A stretch of 64,000 nt of DNA from Microcystis aeruginosa FD4 (GTDB lineage Bacteria; Cyanobacteriota; Cyanobacteriia; Cyanobacteriales; Microcystaceae). This document shows positions 17,391 to 25,984 of this stretch, piece after piece. Every line of letters begins with the position of its first letter. Position 1 is the stretch's first letter. Made by a program: the position numbers and the translations under genes. Location: assembly GCF_009792235.1 (NCBI RefSeq), contig NZ_CP046973.1:5146001-5210000 (forward strand). The letters are read 5' to 3'. The notes below the pieces were generated by a model, which did no database searches, was not told the origin of the DNA, and was given only the letters and a program-made list of their open reading frames with translations.

Positions 17391-18710
17391 TTGACATCCT
17401 CACCGCCCGGGCCAGACGGTGATTCCCAAACCTCACGATTTGGGTTTCTGCTTCTTTCCCTTGCGGGGTTTTGCACCCGCCGCCCCAGTTTTACTCTGTT
17501 CTGGTCATCAGGTCGCGAACCGGACTGACACCGCAAGTCCTGCGGCCAAAATATTTTTACTGGCGTTAATATCTCGGTCATGGTGTGTCCCACAGTCTGG
17601 ACAATCCCACTCTCGAATATTTAACGGCATCTTCTCAGCAATATACCCGCAATTACTACACCTTTTAGAGCTAGGAAACCATCTATCTATTTCGAGGTAA
17701 TTTCTCCCATACCAACGGCATTTATAGGCTAATTGTCGAGGGATTTCTCCCCAACTAACGTCAGATATTGCCTGAGATAATTTCGGGTTTTTGACCAGAT
17801 TCTTGATGGCTAAATTCTCAACCACAATCGTTTGGTTTTCACGAACTAATTGAGTGGTTAGCTTGTGTAAATGGTCTTTTCTACTATCGGTGATTTGAGC
17901 GTGAATCCTGGCTACTTTGATTCTCGCTTTTTCTCGATTTTTTGAGCCTTTCTGTTTTCTAGAAAGATTTTTTTGCGCTTTTTGCAACCTCTGATAATGT
18001 TTTTTCAAATGCTTAGGATTAGATACTTTGTCACCATCGCTGGTAATCACAAGGCTACTAATTCCTAAGTCAATTCCGATGGCTTTATCTGTTACTGGTA
18101 GAGGCTTAATTGTTGGGTCATCAAATCTAATTGAAATATGCCAACGCCCAGAGGGATGTAATCTGACTGTTACTGTGCTTGGTTCACATTCTCCTGGTAT
18201 TTGTCTTGACCATCGAATAGGTAAAGGTTCTGTGCATTTAGCTAAATAGATTTGTTTGTCTTTAAATTTAAAAGCAGACTTAGTAAATTCGGCACTTCCT
18301 CCCTGATGTTTTTTCTTAAAGTTAGGATACTTAGTACGACCAGCAAAGAAGTTAGTGAAAGCTGTTTGTAGGTGTCTTAACCCTTGTTGTAAAGGTACAC
18401 AGCTTACTTCATTGAGAAAGTCTAATTCTTCTTGCTTTTTCCACTCGGTTAGCATTGAAGAAGTTTGAGCATATCCTACTCTTTCTTGCTTTTCTTACCA
18501 TGCTTGTGTTCTGAGATGGAGTGCCTTATTGTCAACCAATCTTACACAGCCCAAGGTGCGCCGCAATAGCGACTCTTGTTCGGGTTTGGGGTAAAATCGG
18601 TAAGAATAGGCTTTCTCCATATCTTAACATTCTGGCATATATCGTGTAAATGCGCTAGTATTTAACGGTAAAGCCAACCTAGAACGACGGGGTTTCAGAC
18701 CCAAATTTTC
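17391..18710 (-). mobile_element. IS200/IS605-family element (tnpB only), decayed
   Basis: The left end (minus-strand sense) GAAAATTTGGG plus a CCCCGTCG hairpin lies at about 18680-18710. The right end, with hairpin TCACCGTC...GGGCGGTGA and terminal GGATGTCAAT, lies at 17391-17440. The same two ends recur at 45087-45616, which supports these boundaries. Only tnpB is present and it has an in-frame stop, so the element would need a TnpA supplied in trans. The stretch 17395-17507 beyond tnpB is the expected place for a right-end guide (omega/re) RNA. Confidence 0.75.
17508..18620 (-). pseudogene. tnpB: tnpB (IS605-type RNA-guided nuclease) with in-frame TAA at codon 42
   Basis: ATG 18620 begins MEKAYSYRFYPKPEQE, the normal TnpB N-terminus. 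Codon 42 is TAA (18495-18497), just after HLRTQAW. The same frame resumes EKQERVGYAQTSSMLTEWKK and runs to 17508, 370 residues in total. RuvC motifs are intact: GIDLGISSL, VVENLAIKNL, and HDRDINASKN behind a CxxC...CxxC zinc ribbon (CSNCGY, CPDCG). One TAT/TAC-to-TAA change explains the break. A product starting at the internal ATG 18455 would lack about 55 N-terminal residues, part of the wedge/REC region, and is unlikely to be fully functional. Confidence 0.85.
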
Positions 18711-18775
18711 GATGAAGCACCTTTTCCTTTGAGCGAGAGAATGCGATCTGGCGTAGCGAGCGCTTTGCGTTCGCT

Positions 18776-18958
18776 CTACTTGGTGTTGTTTTTAGCCCGT
18801 TCGATCTTGCCTGCGATTGCGTCCAGCCTTGCTTTGATTCTGGTCATCCATTGGTTAAACTCGGCCGACTGCTGGTCGATATCTTCTTTCCGTAGCCTTA
18901 TCTCTTCGGTTGTTTTTTCGTGGGCTTCTAACCGGATATTTAATTCTGCAATCATCAT
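18776..18958 (-). CDS. Small coiled-coil hypothetical protein, 60 aa
   Basis: It starts with tandem ATGs at 18958/18955 preceded by GAGG at good spacing, which argues for real translation. The whole protein is charged and heptad-like (LNIRLEAHEKTTEEIRLRKE, then WMTRIKARLDAIAGKIERAK), so it should be a single long helix or a coiled-coil dimer. There is no signal peptide. The gene ends at a REP-like hairpin (18745-18778). The function is unknown. Confidence 0.55.
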   Translation of the reverse strand: MMIAELNIRLEAHEKTTEEIRLRKEDIDQQSAEFNQWMTRIKARLDAIAGKIERAKNNTK

Positions 18959-19096
18959 TGCCTCAAGTATCTATTGATTTGTTTATTTGTTAGGGAGGAG
19001 GCATCTCATTTTTGCAAGTGAGTAATTATACTTGTCGATGAAACTGTCTTCTAGCAAGGCTTTCAAAATAGCTTGACATAAAACTTAATTTAGGAG

Positions 19097-19393
19097 TTAC
19101 AAAGGTGAGATGCTCCCATCGTACTGACTCAATATCCGTTCTAACTTTGCTTCATCAATGCGATTAATTAAGCGTTTAGATTCTTCCACATCGCGGACAG
19201 TTTTTGATAAATTAATGGTGGAACCGACGGTAAATAGTAAACCCATGCCTAAATAACCTTTAATCCACGGCTCTACTGGCAGATAAACAACCCCTAAAGA
19301 AGTGGCAGAAATAGAGACAACAAAAGATAACCAAGTTTGAAAAATCCACGCTTGAGTATGACTGGGAGCAGTACCGTATTTTTTATCGTTCAT
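19097..19393 (-). CDS. YiaA/YiaB-type two-helix membrane protein, copy A
   Basis: The 98-residue protein has two hydrophobic hairpin helices (WIFQTWLSFVVSISATSLGV, then YLGMGLLFTVGSTINLSKTV), the layout of the YiaA/B two-helix domain. It is identical to the protein at 43416 up to SQYD, after which this copy reads GSISPL instead of PYKE. The 1.56-kb duplication ends at 19119, inside the last codons, so this copy's tail comes from new flanking DNA. The start is supported by GGAGG just upstream. The function of the family is unknown. Confidence 0.75.
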   Translation of the reverse strand: MNDKKYGTAPSHTQAWIFQTWLSFVVSISATSLGVVYLPVEPWIKGYLGMGLLFTVGSTINLSKTVRDVEESKRLINRIDEAKLERILSQYDGSISPL

Positions 19394-20678
19394 AATTGCC
19401 TCCTAAACGTTTCTGCACCCATTCTGTCGGTTCTAGAGGTGCAACAACAATGAGCGCTATCTAGTCGGGGGAGGGTTGAGAACTGGGGGGAATTAGGGTG
19501 AAGTGGAGTGAAGTATCAAGTCTAATCGTTATTAGAATCTAGGACCAAAAAGATGGAGATAAAACATCTGAAAATTTGGTATTCTTGGGAAAAACAAGAA
19601 CAAATGATCGAGCGCTTGGTGGGGAGAGTGGGATTAACCCGGGTGCGCGCCACTTGTTTTCTGCGTCTTTGGATTTATGCGATTGCCAAGGAAGGACAGG
19701 TAAAACCCCCCTTATCCCAGTTAATTTTTCCCACCACTGCCATTATCTGTACCCATCGACAAGCATCGGATTTATTTTATCAGGATCAGGACCAGGGCAG
19801 CGATCGCTCTGCCGGTATGATGTTAGATAAATTAGCAGCCCTTGGTTTAATCGAAAAATTTTTTGACGGCAACACAACCAGAATTAAAATCAAGCCAATT
19901 ACGGGGATTTTAGAGCCTGATAGCTCGGAATCATCTGTGGAATTGCAATTAGATCAATTTAATCCCCGTTGTGATGCGATTCCTGTGGCTAACTTGCTGA
20001 CAGGCAATTATAACTGGATGAATCGCAATGCTGAGGCAATTCCCCATCGCATTTCTCGTCTGTTGCGGGGTTGGGCAAAAGATTATACTACAGGTATGCG
20101 AGTTTTGCGTCGGGTAGATAATCTTAATCCCGTCGGTTTTTATCTGCTCTATCCCACTGCAAACGAGTCGGAAGGGAATTTTTTTTCCTCTCCTAACAAG
20201 AGTTTACATCTGAGTGCGATCAACGAACAGGAGCCTTTTACAATGGCATCTGTGGGAGATGAAAATTGTCTTTCGGTATTTATTCGCAGTTGGATGATTG
20301 ATGCTAATTATTTAGAGAAATATCGTTTAATCTTCCTGCAAGATGCCCAAAAAACTCTCCAGAGAATGACCTTAGATTTTCCTAATCTCTGCGATTTACA
20401 TACTTTGATTATTCATCCCGATTATGAGAAATTAGCCGCAGCCTTGGGGTTTCAAAAAACTATTCAGGAATCCCCAAACTCTATTTATTGGATGTATTTA
20501 GGACTCGATCGCTTTTTATCCCTAGATATGAGGGAAATTCAATTTTAATCGTAATCGGGAGTGGGAAGTGGGAGAAAAATCCCTAACTGGGTTTTTGAAG
20601 TTCGATCGAGAGTTAGTCGTAATATTAAAAACGGATTTGGTATAACATCTTGCCAACAAGTATTGTTATAATAATGAC
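19119..20678. repeat. Copy A of a 1.56-kb inverted duplication
   Basis: Nearly identical, on the opposite strand, to 42131-43691. It spans almost all of the yiaA-like gene, the divergent 331-residue gene and about 130 bp beyond. One edge lies inside yiaA (19119). The other edge abuts the IS4-type element (20684). Confidence 0.93.
19553..20548 (+). CDS. Conserved hypothetical protein with wHTH-like N-terminus, copy A
   Basis: A 331-residue protein identical to the one at 42261-43256 except for three visible substitutions (E/D, M/I and R/G). Residues 1-60 and 75-110 look like winged-helix segments (ERLVGRVGLTRVRATCFLRL and MMLDKLAALGLIEKFF, followed by the beta-hairpin GNTTRIKIKP). The C-terminal 110 residues (LSVFIRSWMIDANYLEKYR, then HPDYEKLAAALGF) have a GNAT-like feel. 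Neither is certain. It is divergent from the yiaA-like gene with a shared 160-bp promoter region. The function is unknown and it is probably cytosolic. Confidence 0.7.
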   Translation: MEIKHLKIWYSWEKQEQMIERLVGRVGLTRVRATCFLRLWIYAIAKEGQVKPPLSQLIFPTTAIICTHRQASDLFYQDQDQGSDRSAGMMLDKLAALGLIEKFFDGNTTRIKIKPITGILEPDSSESSVELQLDQFNPRCDAIPVANLLTGNYNWMNRNAEAIPHRISRLLRGWAKDYTTGMRVLRRVDNLNPVGFYLLYPTANESEGNFFSSPNKSLHLSAINEQEPFTMASVGDENCLSVFIRSWMIDANYLEKYRLIFLQDAQKTLQRMTLDFPNLCDLHTLIIHPDYEKLAAALGFQKTIQESPNSIYWMYLGLDRFLSLDMREIQF

Positions 20679-20683
20679 CTGAG

Positions 20684-21947
20684 AGGGGGACAAGCGAGCT
20701 AGAAGGTAGATAGGGCAAGCGATATAGCTCTTTGTCCTTTGATGTAATCCTTCAACCGATAGCGGCTAATTTGCATTAGCTCTTCTATATTTTTTTGGAA
20801 CATTTGATGTAGCTGGAGCCAATGATAGAGATGTTGACCCACATAAAAACTGCTGTGTCTGCGTTGACCTTTATATCTTTTTTCAGGTCTTGTTACATAT
20901 TTTTGGATTCCCATATCCTTAATTTTTTTACCTTGTATTGTGGCACTTGTATAGGCGATAGCTATAACAATTATCAGCTTTGATAGGTATTGCGGTGCTA
21001 ATTGAGAACCTTCTAAGCTATAGCCTCCTGACTTAAAATCTCGAAACATCTCCTCAATATCAAATCTTTTTTGATAGGCCATTATTGCCGTGTCTAAATC
21101 TCCCAAGTTAGTCAGAATATACCAAGGTTCTTTTGTGGGAAACCCTCGGTAAGTTTTTTTCCACTTACCAGCTAAGTTAAACTCGACAAATCCCTGCTCT
21201 TTTGTAATATTGACATCCGGCAAAAATAATTTAGTTCCTGGACTTAAACCCAAGTCTCTCATTTCTTGATAAACTCCTTTCTATGTCTTGACATTTGTAC
21301 TTTGTTTTTGTCTTAAACAAAAGTATACACTCTGCTTCTGAAACCACTTTCCCAGACTGACCGAGCAAAATTCTCTATCTCCTAACACCACGATTTTATG
21401 ACCTGATAGCACCGTCAATATTTTTTCTAATACTCGCTGCTGTTCTTCGAGATTACTACTTCCTTTTTTGTCTAATATCTCCCAATATATTGGCATGGCT
21501 CTCTTGTCATAAATTAGACTCACCATCAAGATATTTATTGCTCCCCAACTCGTCCGGTCTATGGTCATATATACTAATCCTTTTATTGTGAATCTCTCCT
21601 CCTGTTTTAACATCTCTTTTAGGCAGGAAAACCAGATTTTTTCAATGTTCATGATTTCCAGCTTTAAAAATCTTTTTAATTTTTTTCTCCGACTCTCAAA
21701 CAGGATTGGTATTGGTAGTGCTTCTGCTCATATCTCTAACTTGGCTTGCTTTAGTATTTGCCAGGTTCCAACTATCATTAACAACAGTAGATATCTGGCT
21801 CGCCCCAGTTCATTCTCTAAGACTTTCTGGTATAGTTCACTTATCATTTTCGTTATTTAGGTCATATATAGTAAATATTACTTATCTTTTTTGGGAGTCT
21901 GTGTCTGTATTCCATGCTACATAAGCTTTTCAGCTTGCTTGTCCCCC
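20684..21947 (-). mobile_element. IS4-type insertion sequence, decayed
   Basis: Terminal inverted repeats AGGGGGACAAGC are at 20684-20695 and, inverted, at 21936-21947. They enclose one transposase frame with two in-frame stops. It lies directly beside the edge of duplication copy A. No clear target-site duplication could be fixed by eye. Confidence 0.75.
20699..21847 (-). pseudogene. IS4-type DDE transposase with two in-frame stops
   Basis: From ATG 21847 (MISELYQKVLENELGRARYL) the frame is 383 codons. TGA at 21728-21730 (codon 40) and TAG at 21281-21283 interrupt it, but no frameshift is needed. DDE landmarks are present: MTIDRTSWGAINIL, VVLGDREFCSVSLGKW and RFDIEEMFRDFKSGGYSLEG (the YREK-like region). 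As written, it would give three fragments, so the element is inactive unless complemented by an intact copy elsewhere. Confidence 0.85.
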
Positions 21948-21960
21948 TGTCATGGTTGAT

Positions 21961-22450
21961 ACAGTAAAGTTAAGGCGGGTATCACCCCCTCGCCATGACA
22001 TTATTATTAATAACAGAAATCTCACTCATACTAAGCACATTTTCCCTAAGCTGTTACCCATTTAAACTGGGTATTAGAGTGTTAGAAAATAAACTATAAA
22101 ACTCGCTTTTGTAGAAATATCTATATTAGATTTTGGCGCACGCAGTTCGATAAACTCACTGACCACGGTGCGCCAATGGTAGGGGCGCAATAATATTATT
22201 GTAGGGGCGAATTGCATTCGCCCTCTTTTAATAACTTCTGCTACTCACCATAAGTGAGAGAACGTCACAAATATGAGATGCAACCTTTAGATAAGTCAGC
22301 AGTTTAACTCGCACAAATTTTTAACTGGGATTGTTGCTATACTGGTGGCTGTTGACAAAAAATCATGTTAATTATTTTTCTGATAAGGATTATTAGTCAC
22401 CTTTTCATGTAATATGGGTCTATGGCAATATTTTCGAAGGATCACGAGCG
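21961..22450. other. Intergenic stretch with GGGGCGCAATAATATTATTG repeats and a possible promoter
   Basis: No gene is seen. 22136-22225 carries the inverted-repeat-rich sequence GGTGCGCCAATGGTAGGGGCGC and GGGGCGAATTGCATTCGCCC, related to 15040-15125. A TTGACA at 22352-22357 could be the -35 of the downstream lipoprotein gene; the -10 is not clear. GAAGGATCACGAGCG precedes ATG 22451. Confidence 0.45.
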
Positions 22451-23743
22451 ATGCAATCCCTAAGGCTCAGAGTTAAAACTGCTTGGAGAAGCAAAAAAGC
22501 AAAGATGATTATATCGCTCCTATTGCTTTTTATCTTGATGCCGATTTTTCTTTATGCTTGTTTTAGTGATCTTCCTAACCAATCATCGGAGCAACGGCAA
22601 GGAACCCTTTTAGTGTGGTATCCAGAAGAGGGTAATTTAACTGAAGTATTAGGTCTCGGTTTGCAAGAGTTTGAAAAATTAAATCCGCAGGTGACAATTC
22701 TTGAACAAGCTATTCCTATCGATGAGATACCCGAACGTTTTTTTAAACAATCTCAAAGCGGATTAGGTGCAAGTGTTATTCTAATTTTTTCGAGAAATAT
22801 ACCCAGATTAGTATCCCAAGGAGTACTGGAGGAAATTGACCGGAAAAATCTAGATTTATCTATTTATAATCCCCCAACCCTGAAACAAGTTAGCTATCAA
22901 GGAAAAATCTATGGCATTCCCTTAGGTTCTCGTACTCGTGTACTGTGTTACAATCAAAAAAAATTACAAGTTAGTCCCGATCCGCTGCTGAAGCAACCTC
23001 CCACCAGTTTAGGGGGATTAGTTGAACGTGCGCGCAAAGGCTATTCTGTGGGGATGGTGTCCTCTTTTGAAGATACTTTTTGGGGAATGGCAATTTTTGG
23101 CAGCTATTTGTGGGATGAGCAGGGTAGGCTGCAACCTCGCTTAGATGATTGGGCAAAATGGCTAGAATGGCTAAAATTCGCCTCGTCACAGCCTAATTTT
23201 ATCCTCAATCGTCAACGGGAATTACTTCATAATGCTTTTGCTAGAGGTCGCTTAACCTATTATGTGTGTAATTCTATTGAAATTGCCGATTTAAAAAACA
23301 GCCTCCAAGATGATCTCAGAGTCGCTTTACTCCCCCAAGAAACTCAAGGTAAAGCAGCACCAATTCTCTATACACGGGTGATGGTATTTAATCGCAATAA
23401 TAGTGATAATGAAAATAGTTTGGGATTAGCTTTAGGAAAATTTCTCACCAATCCCGAACAACAATTACAAGCAATCACCCAAACAGAAAGTTTTATTCCC
23501 ACTAATCGACGGGTGCAGATCGAAGGAAATTTACTACCGATCGAATCGGTATTATTACAACAATCTCACAATGCTGTGGCAGTTCCTCTGGATGATTGGG
23601 AAAAGTTGAATAAAATTTTAGAAGAGGGAGAATTTTGGTATGAAAGAGCGATCGCTGGTGAAATATCTTCCTCAACAGCAGCCCACCAACTGACACTTTA
23701 TATTCAATCAGGTCTCGAGCAGGAAGTCAGGAAAATAAATTAA
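22451..23743 (+). CDS. Extracellular solute-binding lipoprotein (family 1, sugar-binding type)
   Basis: The 430-residue protein has a basic N-terminus and a hydrophobic core (MIISLLLLFILMPIFL) ending in LYAC, a weak but usable lipobox. The mature part resembles ABC-type family 1 binding proteins: TLLVWYPEEGN, LQEFEKLNPQVTI, ISQGVLEEID-like SQGVLEEIDRK and the YGIPLGSRTRVLCYNQ strand. No ABC permease or ATPase is adjacent. The next gene, two bases after the stop, is an MscS channel. The pair is clearly cotranscribed and probably works together at the membrane. The ligand is unknown. Confidence 0.75.
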   Translation: MQSLRLRVKTAWRSKKAKMIISLLLLFILMPIFLYACFSDLPNQSSEQRQGTLLVWYPEEGNLTEVLGLGLQEFEKLNPQVTILEQAIPIDEIPERFFKQSQSGLGASVILIFSRNIPRLVSQGVLEEIDRKNLDLSIYNPPTLKQVSYQGKIYGIPLGSRTRVLCYNQKKLQVSPDPLLKQPPTSLGGLVERARKGYSVGMVSSFEDTFWGMAIFGSYLWDEQGRLQPRLDDWAKWLEWLKFASSQPNFILNRQRELLHNAFARGRLTYYVCNSIEIADLKNSLQDDLRVALLPQETQGKAAPILYTRVMVFNRNNSDNENSLGLALGKFLTNPEQQLQAITQTESFIPTNRRVQIEGNLLPIESVLLQQSHNAVAVPLDDWEKLNKILEEGEFWYERAIAGEISSSTAAHQLTLYIQSGLEQEVRKIN

Positions 23744-23745
23744 TT

Positions 23746-25056
23746 ATGAACAATAATATTCCCTCTCTTTCAGAAATAATTGCTAACCAATTATTATTTT
23801 TAGGACGCAGAAATGTTCAAAACCAATTAACGATTATTTTTATATCTTTAATTCTTGCTTGGTTATTATCAAAATGGTTATGGTCTTACTTGGGAAAAAG
23901 ATTCCCTCACGTCACCAGTTTTATCTATAGTGATAAAAAGTTAACCATCCGTCAATATTTTGCTATCCTGATACAATTTCTTAATTTTCCAGTTATTAGT
24001 CTAATTTTACTTGACTTAAATTATCTAATTTTTCTCAGTCAAAACTGGACAAGAGGAATGATTAATTTATCTATAGAATTAATGGGGTTTTATTTAATTT
24101 ATCGTTGTTTATTAGCTGGATTATACGCTAGGGTTTCCCTGAATACAATTAAATATTATCATGGTCGGCTTTTAGCACCTTTATTGGTATTATTCGTCCT
24201 GAGAAACATTCTTATTTTCTACAATGATCTTCAAGAAATTGCTCAAGCATCTCCCTTTAATTTATTCAATAGTCCGATCACATTGGGCAGCATATGTATT
24301 CTGATAATTGCTCCTTATTTTCTTGTAATTATTGTTATTCTTGTAGAGAGTATAATTCTGAGTATTGCTAATTTAAATCAGCCAGCTAGTTGCGGTGAAA
24401 TTGAAGCAACTTTACTTTTAGGACGTTATTTTTTCATTGTCTTAGGTTTTATTCTCATCTTGGGTTATGTGGGAGTTAATGCAACGGCAATAGCGGCAAT
24501 TACTGGCGGTTTATCGGTGGGTATTGGTTTTGGTATGAAGGAAGTAGTAAGTAATTTTATTAGCGGTATTTTACTATTATTTGAAAAAGTTCTCAAACCC
24601 GGTGATATCATTAATATTGAAGGACAGACTTCTCAGGTAAAAAAGCTAGGTATTCGAGCGACAAGAGTGCAAATTCTTACAGACAATTCTGAAAAAATTA
24701 TTCCCAATCAAAAGTTTTTTACTGAGGATGTCACCACCTATACGGGTAGTGATAACTTGATTTATTGTTCAATTGTTATCGGAGTTGGTTATCATTCTAA
24801 CGCACAACAGGTGATGAATTTATTGCTAGACATTGCTGAACAACATCCTCACATACTTAAAAACCCGCAACCAGTAGCTTTTTTTCTTAATTTTGATCAT
24901 TCTAGTTTAAACTTTGAATTAAAGTTCTGGTTGGATAATGTTAACAGGAAAAAGCGAGTAATTAGTGATGTTAATTGTGTTATTCTTGATAGGTTTACCC
25001 AACAGGGTATCGAGATTCCCTTCCCGCAGCAAGATATTCACATTCGCAATAATTAA
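23746..25056 (+). CDS. MscS-family mechanosensitive channel coupled to a solute-binding lipoprotein
   Basis: The 436-residue protein has five or six membrane helices. The MscS core follows: GYVGVNATAIAAITGGLSVG, IGFGMKEVVSNFISGILLLFEK (pore helix and the following beta domain entry), LKPGDIINIEG and IIPNQKFFTEDV. The C-terminal domain ends IEIPFPQQDIHIRN, typical of the KefA/MscS alpha-beta C-terminus. ATG 23746 is two bases past the upstream stop, so translation is coupled. It is not closely similar to the MscS at 1216. It is osmotic-release channel-like, with possible regulation by the partner lipoprotein (inference). Confidence 0.88.
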   Translation: MNNNIPSLSEIIANQLLFLGRRNVQNQLTIIFISLILAWLLSKWLWSYLGKRFPHVTSFIYSDKKLTIRQYFAILIQFLNFPVISLILLDLNYLIFLSQNWTRGMINLSIELMGFYLIYRCLLAGLYARVSLNTIKYYHGRLLAPLLVLFVLRNILIFYNDLQEIAQASPFNLFNSPITLGSICILIIAPYFLVIIVILVESIILSIANLNQPASCGEIEATLLLGRYFFIVLGFILILGYVGVNATAIAAITGGLSVGIGFGMKEVVSNFISGILLLFEKVLKPGDIINIEGQTSQVKKLGIRATRVQILTDNSEKIIPNQKFFTEDVTTYTGSDNLIYCSIVIGVGYHSNAQQVMNLLLDIAEQHPHILKNPQPVAFFLNFDHSSLNFELKFWLDNVNRKKRVISDVNCVILDRFTQQGIEIPFPQQDIHIRNN

Positions 25057-25369
25057 CCTGAGTTCGGGATCAGCTAAAACCCTGATGCTACCGTAGCCTG
25101 AAACTCCTATTCTTTCGTGGAAGCTATGGCAAAATTCCCTTAAACCGAACTGGCGTTAATTAGCAATTTATTCTGGTCAAAAAAACCAGCTGATTATTTT
25201 CATCTTAAGATATATCAATTCCCCTGATTAAATTCATACTAAATCCGTTGAGTATAGGCTACATATCAGGATAGGCAAAAGGCAAGAGGCAAAAGGGGGA
25301 ATAAACAATCAGTCTTTAATAAATGGATTTAGTATCATATATTTATTGTTTTTTATTAATAGTTAATGT
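25057..25369. other. Intergenic stretch containing a dispersed 43-bp repeat
   Basis: No gene is seen. 25292-25334 matches 11651-11693 (AAAGGGGGAATAAACAATCAG, then TCTTTAATAAATGGATTTAGTAT). GGCAAAAGGCAAGAGGCAAAAG just before it is a short purine-rich tandem. Confidence 0.5.
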
Positions 25370-25397
25370 CTTGACATAAAAACAACTTTAATATAAT
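25370..25397 (+). promoter_or_regulatory. Consensus sigma-70-type promoter
   Basis: TTGACA at 25370-25375 and TATAAT at 25392-25397 are both perfect hexamers separated by 16 bp. They lie about 80 bp upstream of ATG 25479. This should drive the two-gene envelope operon strongly. Confidence 0.75.
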
Positions 25398-25478
25398 ATC
25401 TACCCTAGATAGTATATTCAGAGATACTCAATAATCTAGAATCAAAATCTCCCAGATTAATTTATCGAGGTTTTGCTC

Positions 25479-25952
25479 ATGCTTTTTCGTCCTACTTGGC
25501 TCGGCACTTTATCGCTTGCCCTTGCCTTAAATTGGCCCCTTAGTGCCTCAGAAACCTGCGTCCCGATACCTTTGATCGGTGGTCAAGGAAACCAAGTAAC
25601 CAAGACCGTTTCTCAACCGACCGTTCCCAGTGTGTTCGGTGTCGATATCACTCGCAATAACTGGAATACCGATTGGGCGGTTCCGAGCGATCGCATCTGG
25701 CAAAAATTCGTGGCCACTATATCCTCGGATGAGGGTGGTTCCTTCGATATCCAGATGTACCTCAAGTACAGCGATCAAACCACGGGACAGTTTTTTAACC
25801 AACAAGATGTGCGGATCGACCCGGGTAAACCCCTGACTATTACCGCCACACCGGAACCCAACGATGAACCCTATCAAGTCAATCTTTTTATCGGTGGTGT
25901 CAACCATTTCGGCAAGACCTACACGGTAACCGTTGTCGGCTGCTACCGCTAG
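25479..25952 (+). CDS. Secreted hypothetical protein, 157 aa
   Basis: ATG 25479 follows CGAGG by 8 bases. An upstream in-frame TTG at 25473 has no such spacing. The N-terminus is a signal peptide (FRPTWLGTLSLALALNWPLS, ASET cleavage region). The mature part is beta-rich and carries two cysteines, one near the new N-terminus (ETCVPIPL) and one at the very end (VVGCYR), which could form a disulfide. No family is recognised. It precedes the coiled-coil barrel gene by 32 bp and shares its promoter, so it is probably a periplasmic partner of that protein. Confidence 0.7.
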   Translation: MLFRPTWLGTLSLALALNWPLSASETCVPIPLIGGQGNQVTKTVSQPTVPSVFGVDITRNNWNTDWAVPSDRIWQKFVATISSDEGGSFDIQMYLKYSDQTTGQFFNQQDVRIDPGKPLTITATPEPNDEPYQVNLFIGGVNHFGKTYTVTVVGCYR

Positions 25953-25984
25953 ATCGTTTTTTTAATAGTGAGGAGTGAAAAATT

